From Methanobacteriota archaeon (GTDB taxonomy: Archaea; Thermoplasmatota; Thermoplasmata; Methanomassiliicoccales; UBA472), in the NCBI GenBank assembly GCA_021372315.1, contig JAJFUT010000080.1:1-37061 (forward strand): a DNA stretch of 37,061 nucleotides. Direction: 5' to 3'. The translations under genes and the position numbers were made by a program. The notes below the pieces were generated by a model. That model searched no databases, had not been told where the DNA came from, and saw only the letters and a program-made list of their open reading frames with translations. Below, one piece after another: positions 22,778-31,183 of this stretch (positions within the stretch are counted from its first letter, which is position 1; each line of letters starts with the position of its first letter).

Positions 22778-25093
22778 ATGAAGAGGATTGTTGAGATTTC
22801 GGAGCTGAGCAAGGATGACATCCCGATCGCTGGCGGAAAGGGCGCCAATCTTGGAGAGTTAGTCTCCGCTGGCTTCAACGTGCCCCCCGGTTTCGTACTG
22901 ACGACGGCATCTTACGATTATTTCCTTGAGACGAGCGGGATCGAGAAGAAGGTCAACGATCTCACCGCAGGCGTCGATGTAAATTCCGAGAGCTCCCTCC
23001 AGAGCGTTTCACAGAAGATCAGGGCTCTGTTCGAGGAGATGCCCATCGCCGATGACCTCGTGGCAGAGGTAAGACGCAGCTACCAGAAGCTGTGGAAGAA
23101 CAAGAAGCCGGGCCTGGTCGCAGTCCGTTCGAGCGCCACCGCCGAGGACCTTCCTACCGCAAGCTTCGCAGGCCAGCAAGACACCTATCTCAACGTCCAC
23201 TCCGAAGAGGACCTCATGGAGAAGGTCAGGAAATGTTGGTCCTCGTTGTTCACGCCCCGAGCGATCTCCTATAGGGTGACAAAAGGATTCGAGCACTCCA
23301 AGGTCAAGCTCGCCGTCGTCGTCCAGAAGATGGTCAGTTCGGATATCTCCGGAATCATGTTCACGGTCGACCCCAACTCCGAGATGCCTCACATAATCAT
23401 CGAAGCGGGATACGGTCTGGGGGAGGCTATAGTCAGCGGCAAGGTGACCCCTGACACTTACGTCGTCGACAAGTTCCACAACAAGATCATCAGCAAGAAG
23501 GTGTCGAAGCAGACCTGGAAGTACGTCAGGGGAAAGGTCGGAGACACCGTCAAGGAGAACGTCCCCGAGAAGGACTGGAGCGTCCAGAAGATGACGGACG
23601 AACAGATCCTGGCCCTTGGGATGATCGGAAACGACATCGAGGTGCACTACGACAAGCCGATGGATATCGAGTGGTGCATGGAGGATGGAATGATGTACAT
23701 CGTCCAGGCAAGGCCCGTGACGACATTGAAGGGAAAGAACGGTGGTAAGGTGTCCAACGCGAAGAGCGAGCCCGAACTGAAGAAGAGCCTGAAGATCATC
23801 GCGAAAGGCCTGGCCGCGAGCCCCGGAAAGGCGGGCGGCGCGGTCAAGATGGTCTCCGAGGAGATGAACCTGGATGTCGTCAAGAAGGGTGACATAATGA
23901 TCACAACGATGACGTCCCCGGACATGGTCCCGGCGATGACCCGCGCAGCAGCGATCATCACCGACGAGGGAGGAATGACCTGTCACGCCGCGATAGTGGC
24001 GAGGGAGCTCGGCATCCCGTGCATCGTCGGCACCGGGAACATCACCCACGTCGTCAAGGAAGGGGACATCGTAACGGTCGATGGCACAACTGGCGTCGTC
24101 TACGAGGGAGTGGAGGAGAAGGTCGTCGAGGAGCCGACCGATAAGGCGGCCACCCTGGCCGGAAGAGCGGTTCCCGTCACCGGTACTAAGGTGTACGTTA
24201 ACCTGGCCATCCCGCACAAGGCGGCAGAGTACTCGAAGCTCCCAGTGTCCGGGGTCGGGCTGATGCGCATCGAGTTCCTGTTCACGTCATATATCCAGGA
24301 GCACCCCTGCGCCATGATCGAGAAAGGAAGGCAGCAGGAGCTCGTCGACAAGCTCGCCGACGGGATATCTATCGTCGCCAAGGAGTTCTACCCGAGGCCG
24401 ATCATCCTCCGCACGTCCGATTTCAAGACGAACGAGTACAGGGACATGAAGGGCGGAGAGAAGTTCGAACCCAACGAGCAGAACCCGATGATAGGGTGGA
24501 GAGGATGCTCACGCTACGTCTCCGATTCTTACAGAGAGGCGTTCATGCAGGAGCTGAAGGCCATCAAGAAGGTCAGGGACGAGATGGGCCTCAAGAACGT
24601 CCACGTCATGCTCCCGTTCGTCCGCACGATCGACGAGGTCAGACAGATCACCGAGATGATGAGGACGGTCGGGCTCGAGCGCAACCGCGACTTCAAGCTC
24701 TACCTGATGGCCGAGATCCCGTGCAACATCTTCATGGCGGACGAGTTCTCCGACTGGTGCGACGGATTCAGCATCGGAAGCAACGACCTCACGCAGCTGA
24801 CCATGGGCGCGGACCGCGACTCGGACGTGCTCGGGAAGATGGGCTACTTCGACGAGAGGAACGAGGCGATCAAGAGGGCGATCAAGATGCTCATCGACGC
24901 CGCGCACAAGAAGGGCAGGACAGTCGGCATATGCGGACAGGCGCCTTCGGTGTACCCCGAGTTCTCGGAGTTCCTGGTCAAGGTCGGCATCGACACGATC
25001 AGCCTGAACCCAGACACCGTGGTGGATACAATCTCCATCATCGCGTCGGCGGAGCAGCGCGTCCTGCTAGAGGCTGCGAGGAAGAACCTCTGA
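22778..25093 (+). CDS. ppsA: Phosphoenolpyruvate synthase
   Basis: A 771-residue PEP synthase (pyruvate + ATP + H2O to PEP + AMP + Pi). It has the N-terminal ATP-grasp domain ('PIAGGKGANLGELVSAGFNV', 'VAVRSSATAEDLPTASFAGQ'), the swivelling phosphohistidine domain with catalytic His403 in 'GGMTCHAAIVARELGIPCIV', and the PEP-binding TIM barrel ('VHVMLPFVRTIDEV', 'FSIGSNDLTQLTMGADRD', 'GICGQAPSVYPEFSEF'). The catalytic 'CGQ' cysteine is present. The ATG at 22778 has GGAGAT 5-7 bases upstream; family members start just there, so the longer frame from 22622 is rejected. It is divergent from porCDAB, and together they link acetyl-CoA, pyruvate and PEP for gluconeogenesis. Confidence 0.95.
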   Translation: MKRIVEISELSKDDIPIAGGKGANLGELVSAGFNVPPGFVLTTASYDYFLETSGIEKKVNDLTAGVDVNSESSLQSVSQKIRALFEEMPIADDLVAEVRRSYQKLWKNKKPGLVAVRSSATAEDLPTASFAGQQDTYLNVHSEEDLMEKVRKCWSSLFTPRAISYRVTKGFEHSKVKLAVVVQKMVSSDISGIMFTVDPNSEMPHIIIEAGYGLGEAIVSGKVTPDTYVVDKFHNKIISKKVSKQTWKYVRGKVGDTVKENVPEKDWSVQKMTDEQILALGMIGNDIEVHYDKPMDIEWCMEDGMMYIVQARPVTTLKGKNGGKVSNAKSEPELKKSLKIIAKGLAASPGKAGGAVKMVSEEMNLDVVKKGDIMITTMTSPDMVPAMTRAAAIITDEGGMTCHAAIVARELGIPCIVGTGNITHVVKEGDIVTVDGTTGVVYEGVEEKVVEEPTDKAATLAGRAVPVTGTKVYVNLAIPHKAAEYSKLPVSGVGLMRIEFLFTSYIQEHPCAMIEKGRQQELVDKLADGISIVAKEFYPRPIILRTSDFKTNEYRDMKGGEKFEPNEQNPMIGWRGCSRYVSDSYREAFMQELKAIKKVRDEMGLKNVHVMLPFVRTIDEVRQITEMMRTVGLERNRDFKLYLMAEIPCNIFMADEFSDWCDGFSIGSNDLTQLTMGADRDSDVLGKMGYFDERNEAIKRAIKMLIDAAHKKGRTVGICGQAPSVYPEFSEFLVKVGIDTISLNPDTVVDTISIIASAEQRVLLEAARKNL

Positions 25094-25254
25094 ACAGCTC
25101 TAGGAAAACCCCTTCATTCCCTTTTCTTCATTTTTTTCTGATGGATTGGCGTAAGATCTAGCGGCTTCGGTATCACTTTCGGACGGAGCGCAGACAGGTC
25201 GCCAGGTGAATGATGGAACTAGAAAATCTGTCCTATGCAGGACCGCTTCCTGTC

Positions 25255-26088
25255 TTAGGAACCGTTCCTTACCCTTTCCGCGATCTTCTGATTCTCGTCC
25301 TTCAGGAGGCGCGTCGTTATCTCGACCAGAGGATGGTGCGCCCCCTCGATGATCCTTACGTCGTCCAGCGTCTTCAACCCCAGCTCGTCGGCGACCTTCT
25401 CCATGCCGAGGTCGATGTCCCTGCTGAGCTCGAGGACGAACGCAGAGAACTGCTGAACACCCATCTGTTTCGATGCCAGAGCGCGGTGGTGACCGTCGAC
25501 GAGTACATAATAGTCCCCCTTCTCGATCACGATGAGCGGTTCGACGAGACCTCTTTTGATCTCCTCCTTGCGCCCTAACAGCTCATCGGCGAACACCTCG
25601 TGCTGCGTCGGCCTGAGAGCCTCGACCGGGATGACCTTCCTTCTGACGTTGATCGTGATGCCATGCTTCGCCTCAAGGAAGCTCTTCACCATCGCGACCT
25701 TGCTCGGCGTGGCCCTTTCGATATGCGAACGGACGATGTCGAGGTTGGATATGATGCCGATAAGAGTGCCGTCGTCCGAGACGACAGGTACGTTGCGGAG
25801 ACCATATCTGAAAAGTATCCTGGCTGCGTCGTCCAGGTCCATCTCCGGGGTCACCGTGTACGTGCCCTTCCTCATGATATCGAACACTTGGGCATCAGGC
25901 CGGTTGGCGTTCCTGAGAAGTTCTTTGGAGGTGATGAAACCTATAAGCCTGCCGTCATCGCAGACTGGCATGCCGTGGAACTCGGTGGAGATCAGACGCT
26001 CGGTCGCCTCTTTCACAGTGAAATCATAGGGGATGTGCTGAACATCCCTCACCATATAGTCGTCAACCTTCGGTTTCCTCTCGACCAT
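25255..26088 (-). CDS. CBS-pair plus ParB/Srx-like domain protein
   Basis: A 277-residue fusion. Residues ~10-130 form a CBS pair ('FHGMPVCDDGRLIGFITSKE', 'NVPVVSDDGTLIGIISNLDI'), which usually binds adenine nucleotides and acts as an energy sensor. Residues ~155-240 resemble the ParB N-terminal/sulfiredoxin fold ('VLVDGHHRALASKQMGVQQF'), which in relatives can hydrolyse or transfer phosphate from nucleotides. No DNA-binding HTH is apparent. A probable nucleotide-responsive enzyme or regulator; the actual function is unknown. It is monocistronic and convergent with ppsA. Comparable CBS-ParB proteins occur in other archaea. Confidence 0.8.
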   Translation of the reverse strand: MVERKPKVDDYMVRDVQHIPYDFTVKEATERLISTEFHGMPVCDDGRLIGFITSKELLRNANRPDAQVFDIMRKGTYTVTPEMDLDDAARILFRYGLRNVPVVSDDGTLIGIISNLDIVRSHIERATPSKVAMVKSFLEAKHGITINVRRKVIPVEALRPTQHEVFADELLGRKEEIKRGLVEPLIVIEKGDYYVLVDGHHRALASKQMGVQQFSAFVLELSRDIDLGMEKVADELGLKTLDDVRIIEGAHHPLVEITTRLLKDENQKIAERVRNGS

Positions 26089-26215
26089 TCGGATCGCCCA
26101 CCCCTATCCGGCGACAGGAGCATGTTGTTGAAGCAAGGAGCAGATAAATATCTTTCCAGATGACACCATAACGATGTTTAGCCTGTCCCGGTTCCTCCTT
26201 CTAAAACCTGAAGGG

Positions 26216-26224
26216 TTTAATATC
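26216..26224 (+). promoter_or_regulatory. TATA box of tRNA-Asp
   Basis: TTTAATATC is centred about 32 bases before the mature tRNA 5' end, so transcription should begin roughly 5 bases ahead of it. Spacing matches the tRNA-iMet promoter. Confidence 0.6.
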
Positions 26225-26251
26225 TGAATTATATTGGGGAGAAACGCAAAT

Positions 26252-26327
26252 GCCCTGGTAGTGTAGCGGCCTATCATGAAGCCCTGTCGAGGCTTCGACT
26301 CGGGTCCAAATCCCGACCAGGGCGCCA
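26252..26327 (+). tRNA. tRNA-Asp (GTC), CCA encoded
   Basis: Acceptor stem GCCCTGG/CCAGGGC, anticodon arm AAGCC-CTGTCGA-GGCTT (anticodon GTC), discriminator G (26324) and CCA (26325-26327) encoded. The variable loop has four bases (CGAC). The T stem is TCGGG/CCCGA, with T loop TCCAAAT; the base at standard position 55 is C where T (pseudouridine) is normally found. No intron. Flanked by the divergent CBS gene and a CARF regulator gene. Confidence 0.93.
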
Positions 26328-26451
26328 TTCTCTTCTCCTGTCGATTTTCAATTCGCTGCCTTACTCTTCAGTTCGATATAGTATTATTTTTTTTAAGACA
26401 GTATTGAAATAATGTATTAATCACGAAGGAGATTATCGCTCCGGGGATAAG

Positions 26452-27090
26452 ATGGTTGTAATACTGGGGACGCTGGGGTTCAGGCCTGAGACCTTGATCC
26501 CGACGATAAGGTCCACGGAGCGCTTGAGCAGCGTGATCGTGTTCCATAGTGATCACGAGAGGTCGAAGGATGCCGCGAAGGACATCAGGAGACTGTGCGA
26601 ACTGATGGGGGTTCAGCTCATCGAAAGGGAGATTCCCGATGCGTTCGATTTCATGACCGTGGCGAAGGCCATACAGGACGACATTCTAGAAGCGAGGAAG
26701 AAGGAAGAGACGATAGGCGTCTTCAACATCGCTGGCGGAACGAGGATAATGAGCGCATCGGCGCTTCTCGTCTGCACGCTTGAAGGATTGAACACGGTCT
26801 ACGTCCATGATAACACCCTGGAGGAGATCCCTCTGCCTATGCTCCACATTCGATATTCGGACATCCTGACCGACGTCCAGAAGAGCCTTCTCAAATATCT
26901 CGTGCAGAACAAGGGCAGGGATATCACGCAAGGCGACCTGGCGAAGGAGTTCGGGATGCATAAGGCGACGATCAATCACCATATCAAGAAGCTGCAGGAG
27001 AAGGGCACGGTGCACCTCGAGACGAAGAAGGGGGACGGCAGGGAGAAGATCGTTCGCGCCGAGGTCTCGATGGAGTTGCTACTTAGGTGA
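26452..27090 (+). CDS. CARF-wHTH regulator, Csa3-like (first of a tandem pair)
   Basis: A 212-residue protein with an N-terminal CARF-like Rossmann domain (residues ~1-130). Strand 1 and the following loop read 'VVILGTLGFRPETLI', and the ligand-loop motif is 'FNIAGGTRIMSASALLV' (GGTR at 95-98). The C-terminal winged HTH covers ~136-205 ('ITQGDLAKEFGMHKATINHH'). The arrangement is that of Csa3 and related regulators, whose CARF domains bind cyclic oligoadenylates or similar nucleotides. No cas gene or CRISPR array is in the window, so its ligand and targets are open. A second CARF-wHTH gene follows 4 bases after its stop. Confidence 0.82.
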   Translation: MVVILGTLGFRPETLIPTIRSTERLSSVIVFHSDHERSKDAAKDIRRLCELMGVQLIEREIPDAFDFMTVAKAIQDDILEARKKEETIGVFNIAGGTRIMSASALLVCTLEGLNTVYVHDNTLEEIPLPMLHIRYSDILTDVQKSLLKYLVQNKGRDITQGDLAKEFGMHKATINHHIKKLQEKGTVHLETKKGDGREKIVRAEVSMELLLR

Positions 27091-27094
27091 TCGA

Positions 27095-27721
27095 ATGCGA
27101 GTGCTGATATGCACCTTCGGCTTCGATGACGGAAAGATCATCGAGGCGATCCGGTCGATTAGCCATGACGAGCTGTACATAGTCACGGGAGTGGCCAATC
27201 TCGAGCAGGACTCGTACCTTCGACTGGTCGAACTGAGCAGAGCGCTGAGCAGGAAGATGGAGACCGTGACGACCGACATCTTCGATCTGAGCAAAAGCTT
27301 CGAGACGGTCGTGGCGCTCGTGAAACGATTGAAGAACGAAGGTAAGGATGTCAAGATGAACATCAGCGGCGGACTTCCCTTGCTTACGGACGCGGCACTC
27401 CTGGCCGCATTCAGCGAGGGCATCGTGACCTATTATGTGAACGACGGCCTTCTCCAACTTCCCGTGCTGAAGAACGTCACGATCGATGAACGGCTGACGA
27501 AGGACCAGAAGGACCTTATCGTCCAGATAGGCGGGGGAAAGAACATCGATGATCTCGACCTGTCGACAGCGCATCGCAGCGTCGATGTGAAGAGGGTGCT
27601 GCTGGAGCTTAGGAAGATCGGCCTGATCAAGGTGGTCGTCAATGACGGAAAGGGATGGGTCTCGCATACATACGAGGGCGACGCCGTCCATAGATGGCTT
27701 CTGAAGACCGGCGGAAGATGA
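27095..27721 (+). CDS. CARF-like-wHTH protein (second of a tandem pair)
   Basis: A 208-residue paralogue-like protein. The N-terminal 'VLICTFGFDDGKIIEAI' and 'MNISGGLPLLTDAALLAAFS' parallel the CARF motifs of its neighbour, but the ligand loop reads SGGL (91-94) instead of GGTR, so nucleotide binding may differ or be lost. The C-terminal ~70 residues form a winged helix ('RSVDVKRVLLELRKIGLIKV'). ATG is preceded by AGGTGAT at 4 bases, overlapping the stop of the upstream gene, so the two are translated from one mRNA. The pair may form a heterodimer. Its stop abuts that of the convergent deacetylase gene with no spacer. Confidence 0.75.
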   Translation: MRVLICTFGFDDGKIIEAIRSISHDELYIVTGVANLEQDSYLRLVELSRALSRKMETVTTDIFDLSKSFETVVALVKRLKNEGKDVKMNISGGLPLLTDAALLAAFSEGIVTYYVNDGLLQLPVLKNVTIDERLTKDQKDLIVQIGGGKNIDDLDLSTAHRSVDVKRVLLELRKIGLIKVVVNDGKGWVSHTYEGDAVHRWLLKTGGR

Positions 27722-28801
27722 TCACCTGATGAGCGGGAGAACTTCGGACATTAGGTAATCGACGACCTCGCCGACCTCCTCCCTATTGCAGTTCGCCTTC
27801 TGATTGATGAGCGAATCCTGGAGGTGATGGAGCGCCTCGGGGTCGTATGGATAGGCGCCGGAAACGGCACAGGTGGCTATCGCCCAGGCCCTTCTGACCG
27901 CGTCGATGTTATATCCGCCTCCGCCCGTCACCACGTACTTACCCTGCCCGTATTTGTGGACCATATCGTGCGTCGTCTCCGCGATCCTCTCGTATGCTTT
28001 GGTCGTGAGCCCTAGGTCCGCTATGCAGTCGCCGAAATGAGCGTCCGCGCCGAACTGGTGGATGACGATATCGGGGCGGTATGCGTCAAGGGCTGCCCTG
28101 ACGACCCTATCGTACGCCTTCAGGTATACGTCGTCCTGGGTCCCGCCTGGCAATGGGACGTTGAGATTGTACCCCTTGCCTTTACCCTTGCCGATCTCCT
28201 CCTTCGCTCCGGTCCTGGGATAGAAGTACTGGCCATAGCGATGGAACGATATTGTGAGCACCTGTTCGTTGTAGAACACCTCCTGCGTGCCGTCGCCGTG
28301 ATGCGCATCGATGTCGATGATCGCTATTCGTTTTATGCCATAACGTTTCTGGGCCAGCCTCCCCGCTATGGCGGTGTCGTTGAAGACGCAGAAGCCAGAT
28401 CCCCTCTCGGGCATGGCGTGATGCATCCCGCCAGCGGGGGTCATCGCATGCTGGTACTCGCCTTTGGCCACGGCGTCCACGCATGCCACTGTGCCCCCTG
28501 TCACAGCAAGGGCGCCTTCGAAGAGAGATTCGGTGATCGGCGTGTCGCCTCCATCCAGATATCCCGTCCCGAGCTTGCAGATCTCCTCGATCCTATCGAT
28601 ATAGGTGTCCGTATGGACGAGCCTCAGCTCATCCCTTGTACTGGGACCCGGTTCGATGTGGACGAGGCTGGGGCCGAACGCCCCGATCTCGGTCAGTGTA
28701 TCGAATATCTTCTTGTAGCGGATAGGCTGAAATGGATGCTCCGGTCCGAAGTAATATTTCAGCATCGAATCGGTGTAGAAGAAAGCCGTTGCACCCGACA
28801 T
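27722..28801 (-). CDS. Histone deacetylase / AcuC family hydrolase
   Basis: A 359-residue class I HDAC-like enzyme. Zinc and catalytic signatures are present: tandem His in 'GGMHHAMPERGSGFCVFND' (H127/H128), 'IIDIDAHHGDGTQEVF' (zinc ligands D165 and H167), 'FGADAH' (third ligand D253) and the catalytic Tyr in 'GGGGYN'. Members act on acetyl-lysine (including acetyl-CoA synthetase control, AcuC), acetylpolyamines or other acylamides; which one applies is not determined. Length is typical (~350-380). GGAG and AGGA elements lie 10-15 bases before the ATG. It is adjacent to DUF6951 and HD-domain genes on the same strand, without evident functional link. Confidence 0.92.
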   Translation of the reverse strand: MSGATAFFYTDSMLKYYFGPEHPFQPIRYKKIFDTLTEIGAFGPSLVHIEPGPSTRDELRLVHTDTYIDRIEEICKLGTGYLDGGDTPITESLFEGALAVTGGTVACVDAVAKGEYQHAMTPAGGMHHAMPERGSGFCVFNDTAIAGRLAQKRYGIKRIAIIDIDAHHGDGTQEVFYNEQVLTISFHRYGQYFYPRTGAKEEIGKGKGKGYNLNVPLPGGTQDDVYLKAYDRVVRAALDAYRPDIVIHQFGADAHFGDCIADLGLTTKAYERIAETTHDMVHKYGQGKYVVTGGGGYNIDAVRRAWAIATCAVSGAYPYDPEALHHLQDSLINQKANCNREEVGEVVDYLMSEVLPLIR

Positions 28802-28879
28802 TCAATTCCTTCTCCTGCACCAGATGAGCAGGTCATTAGATAACGGTTGTCTATCAGAGCTCATCTGGAAATGCCTTCC

Positions 28880-29206
28880 TCATTCGATGAACTCGATACA
28901 GATGCGTTCCTTTGCCAGAGCGAGCCTCTTAGAGATCATGCCCTGCTCTATCCAGCAAGCGTTGTAGACAGCGGTCGGGATCAAACATGTAGATGTCAGG
29001 CCGACCTCGCCTGCAAGCTCGATTATCTTGGACCCTTTCGTGTCCATGATGTCGTCCATGCTTACGGAATTGAGCCGCTCCGCATATGTCTGGACCGATC
29101 TGCAGTTTGAACGGATCTCCACCAGCGTATCGTTCCCGGATGCCCTGGCGATGATCTCGGTCTCGTGATCGCAGATAGGCGCATTGACCTTGACCTTGGA
29201 AACCAT
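28880..29206 (-). CDS. DUF6951-like small cysteine protein
   Basis: A 108-residue protein from the ATG at 29206; an upstream ATG at 29224 would add 6 residues. It has four spaced cysteines (C12, C35, C74, C84), with segments 'VKVNAPICDHETEIIARA', 'VEIRSNCRSVQTYAERL', 'LIPTAVYNACWIEQG' and a strand 'ERICIEF' at the end. This order of motifs matches the DUF6951 group that I recall from anaerobic archaea, which usually starts with 'M..VKV.AGIC', supporting the shorter start. The cysteines may hold a metal or cluster. Function is unknown. Confidence 0.68.
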   Translation of the reverse strand: MVSKVKVNAPICDHETEIIARASGNDTLVEIRSNCRSVQTYAERLNSVSMDDIMDTKGSKIIELAGEVGLTSTCLIPTAVYNACWIEQGMISKRLALAKERICIEFIE

Positions 29207-29278
29207 CCTGATCGATGGTAACATACGTTCGTCATTAAAATAATGCGCTAGACCTCGGTCGCATAAAGGGAGGGGGCG

Positions 29279-29830
29279 TCACAGGCCAAGCTCTTCCGAC
29301 CTGAACCTCATCCCCTCGAGCGCGAGGGCTAGGAACTCTTCCAGTGGTATGCCCAGTTCGGCGCAGAGAGCTATCCTTTCACGAGACACCCCCTTCGCGA
29401 AGTCCTTCGATCCGAACTTCTTGACGATCGATTCGGGCCTCACGTCGGCCAGCTTCTTAGAGGGCATGACGAGAGCGCAGGCGACGACCAGGCCCGAGAC
29501 AGCATCGCTGGCTATGAGCCCTTTCTTCAGGACGGTGTCGACTGGCACTTTGGTCATCTCGTGGTTGTGCGCCATGATCGCCTCGACGACCTCGTCGTCG
29601 ACCTTGCCTGCCAGTATTCCCTTAGCGATCAGGGTGTGGTCGCACATTCCGGAGCACTCCTCGAAATCGACGTCGTGAAGGATCCCGACGACCTCCCATC
29701 GCCCGTCGTCCTGACCGAGATGGATGGCCAGCTGGCGCATGACCGCACCTACGCCGATCATGTGCTTTACGTTGTTCTCCTTCTTGACATGCTCTCGAAC
29801 AAGTGACAGCGACTCGCTTCTCGTCAACAT
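29279..29830 (-). CDS. HD-domain phosphohydrolase-like protein
   Basis: A 183-residue HDIG-type HD protein. The metal site is visible as His23 ('VKHMIGVGAVM'), His52-Asp53 ('GILHDVDFE') and Asp109 ('LIASDAVSGLV'); 'MAHNHEM' near 88 is typical of the HDIG group. Relatives hydrolyse phosphates of nucleotides, but small stand-alone HDIG proteins are functionally unassigned. No signal peptide or membrane segment. Terminal gene of its strand before the ABC transporter promoter region; the 54-base gap to the DUF6951 gene suggests separate or loosely linked expression. Confidence 0.9.
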   Translation of the reverse strand: MLTRSESLSLVREHVKKENNVKHMIGVGAVMRQLAIHLGQDDGRWEVVGILHDVDFEECSGMCDHTLIAKGILAGKVDDEVVEAIMAHNHEMTKVPVDTVLKKGLIASDAVSGLVVACALVMPSKKLADVRPESIVKKFGSKDFAKGVSRERIALCAELGIPLEEFLALALEGMRFRSEELGL

Positions 29831-30043
29831 GGGTGCGCCGATGAAAGATACGGACGACGGGATTCAAATCGTTTGCCTGTTCCCTGAGGAGAGAGCCCAA
29901 AGATATCGCGGATGATCTGCGTCTTCGGCGAGGTCGAAAAATTCGATCGAAAATCAAAAATGACATCAGTAACTCGGTTTTTTTTCATCGAAGCAGTATG
30001 GTTAAATATTTTCACAGCTTACAGAAGTGGTTTTAGATTTGAG

Positions 30044-30057
30044 GGTGTGACTACACC
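30044..30057 (+). promoter_or_regulatory. Inverted repeat covering the ribosome site of the ABC binding-protein gene
   Basis: GGTGT-GACT-ACACC ends right at the ATG at 30058. The left arm contains the Shine-Dalgarno-like GGGTGTGA. If formed in the mRNA, the 5-bp hairpin would hide the ribosome site and may modulate translation. A TATA-like GTTAAATATT at 30001-30010 is well placed upstream. Confidence 0.4.
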
Positions 30058-31128
30058 ATGATAAAGAACAAGATAATAGCAATGTTAGCAATCATCGCGC
30101 TGTTGATCATGACCGTGCCGGTTGCAGTCGCTGAGGACAGCAGCGATATCGTGATCATAGACTCCCGTGAAAAGACCACGACCTTGACCCGGCCTGCCGA
30201 GCATGTAGCGGCGTTCGGTGCGTTCGCAACGAGCACTCTGGTCGATATCGGTTTCCTCGACAAGGCGATCATCTTCGATGCCAGTTCCGCATATTCGAAG
30301 AGCGGCATCATCGAGGTGCAGAACCATTCGGCCGATAAGTTCATAACGGTCAGCAGCACCAACAAGGATTTCGTCGTCCAGACGATGATGGAGCTGGCCG
30401 ATGATGGCTACTGGAACAAGACCACCGATGTCATATTCGGATACGGTTACTCGACCTTCAACGCCATGTGGACCGAGCTTGAGGACCTTGGGTTTCACGT
30501 TGTAACGTTCTATCCCACGTCCTATGATGGAATAGTCGAGGTAGTGGCAGATATCGAGAGCGTCGTCGGGGCCGATCACAGCGTCTCAGAACAGATGGTC
30601 TATGTCAAGGAGTACATCGCCGATACGCTCCTGGAGAACGGCATAAACGAAACGACCGAGAAGGTTCCGGCACTTTATGCCAGCTTCAGCGCGGGCGTCC
30701 TAAGGCTCGGGAACGGCGGGTCCATCGCGGTCGATTTCATCAACTTCGCAGGCGGCTTCAACGTCGCCAACGACACGTCGAAGACCAACCCGACCTACAA
30801 TGTCGATTACACGGCCATAATCCAGCTGGCCCCTGAGATCGTCCTGCTCGACGGCTATTACACCGGGAGCGCGAGCGAATTCGCGGAAAACCTCGGGAAC
30901 AGCGACATTTCCGTGTACAAGATGAACAAGACCTGGAACTCCTACTGCCCTGACGCCATGACCGGGTTGTGGACGGTGGCCGGATGGTTCTATCCTGAGT
31001 ACTTCGCAGGGGAAGCCCCTGTCGAGGAGGTCGACGAGGAAGCCGACAACACGATGCTATACGTAGGCGTCGGGGTCGGCGTCATCGTGCTGGCGGCTGT
31101 CGCGATCTTTGCGATGAGGAAGCATTGA
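30058..31128 (+). CDS. ABC transporter substrate-binding protein, BtuF/FepB class, C-terminally anchored
   Basis: A 356-residue extracellular binding protein. Residues 1-25 are a signal peptide ('IIAMLAIIALLIMTV', cleavage likely after AVA), without a lipobox cysteine. A periplasmic-binding class III fold follows, with 'EHVAAFGAFATSTLVDIGFL' and a C-terminal lobe 'TAIIQLAPEIVLLDGYY'. After an acidic linker ('APVEEVDEEADN'), one transmembrane helix ('MLYVGVGVGVIVLAAVAIFA', ~333-352) and basic tail anchor it. This C-terminal anchor replaces the usual lipid anchor. The class carries cobalamin, iron-siderophore, haem or similar ligands; the ligand is not predictable here. Permease and ATPase genes follow. 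Confidence 0.88.
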   Translation: MIKNKIIAMLAIIALLIMTVPVAVAEDSSDIVIIDSREKTTTLTRPAEHVAAFGAFATSTLVDIGFLDKAIIFDASSAYSKSGIIEVQNHSADKFITVSSTNKDFVVQTMMELADDGYWNKTTDVIFGYGYSTFNAMWTELEDLGFHVVTFYPTSYDGIVEVVADIESVVGADHSVSEQMVYVKEYIADTLLENGINETTEKVPALYASFSAGVLRLGNGGSIAVDFINFAGGFNVANDTSKTNPTYNVDYTAIIQLAPEIVLLDGYYTGSASEFAENLGNSDISVYKMNKTWNSYCPDAMTGLWTVAGWFYPEYFAGEAPVEEVDEEADNTMLYVGVGVGVIVLAAVAIFAMRKH

Positions 31129-31183
31129 GAATGCCCCTTTCCCGACCAAACCATTTAATCATTCTTTCCTCTAACGTTGGACC

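Noticed and set aside
23009-24217. 402-codon open frame on the minus strand within ppsA
   Set aside because: It is antisense to the well-conserved PEP synthase, has a His/Asp/Leu-rich composition typical of mirror frames in G/C-rich genes, and shows no domain.
28037-28843. 268-codon plus-strand frame opposite the deacetylase gene
   Set aside because: The minus-strand gene has all zinc and catalytic motifs; the plus-strand frame has none and is explained by codon bias.
29942-29951. TTCGATCGAA palindrome upstream of the ABC importer as an iron-regulator site
   Set aside because: A 10-bp self-complementary word is weak evidence alone, and it does not match a metal-regulator operator I can name.
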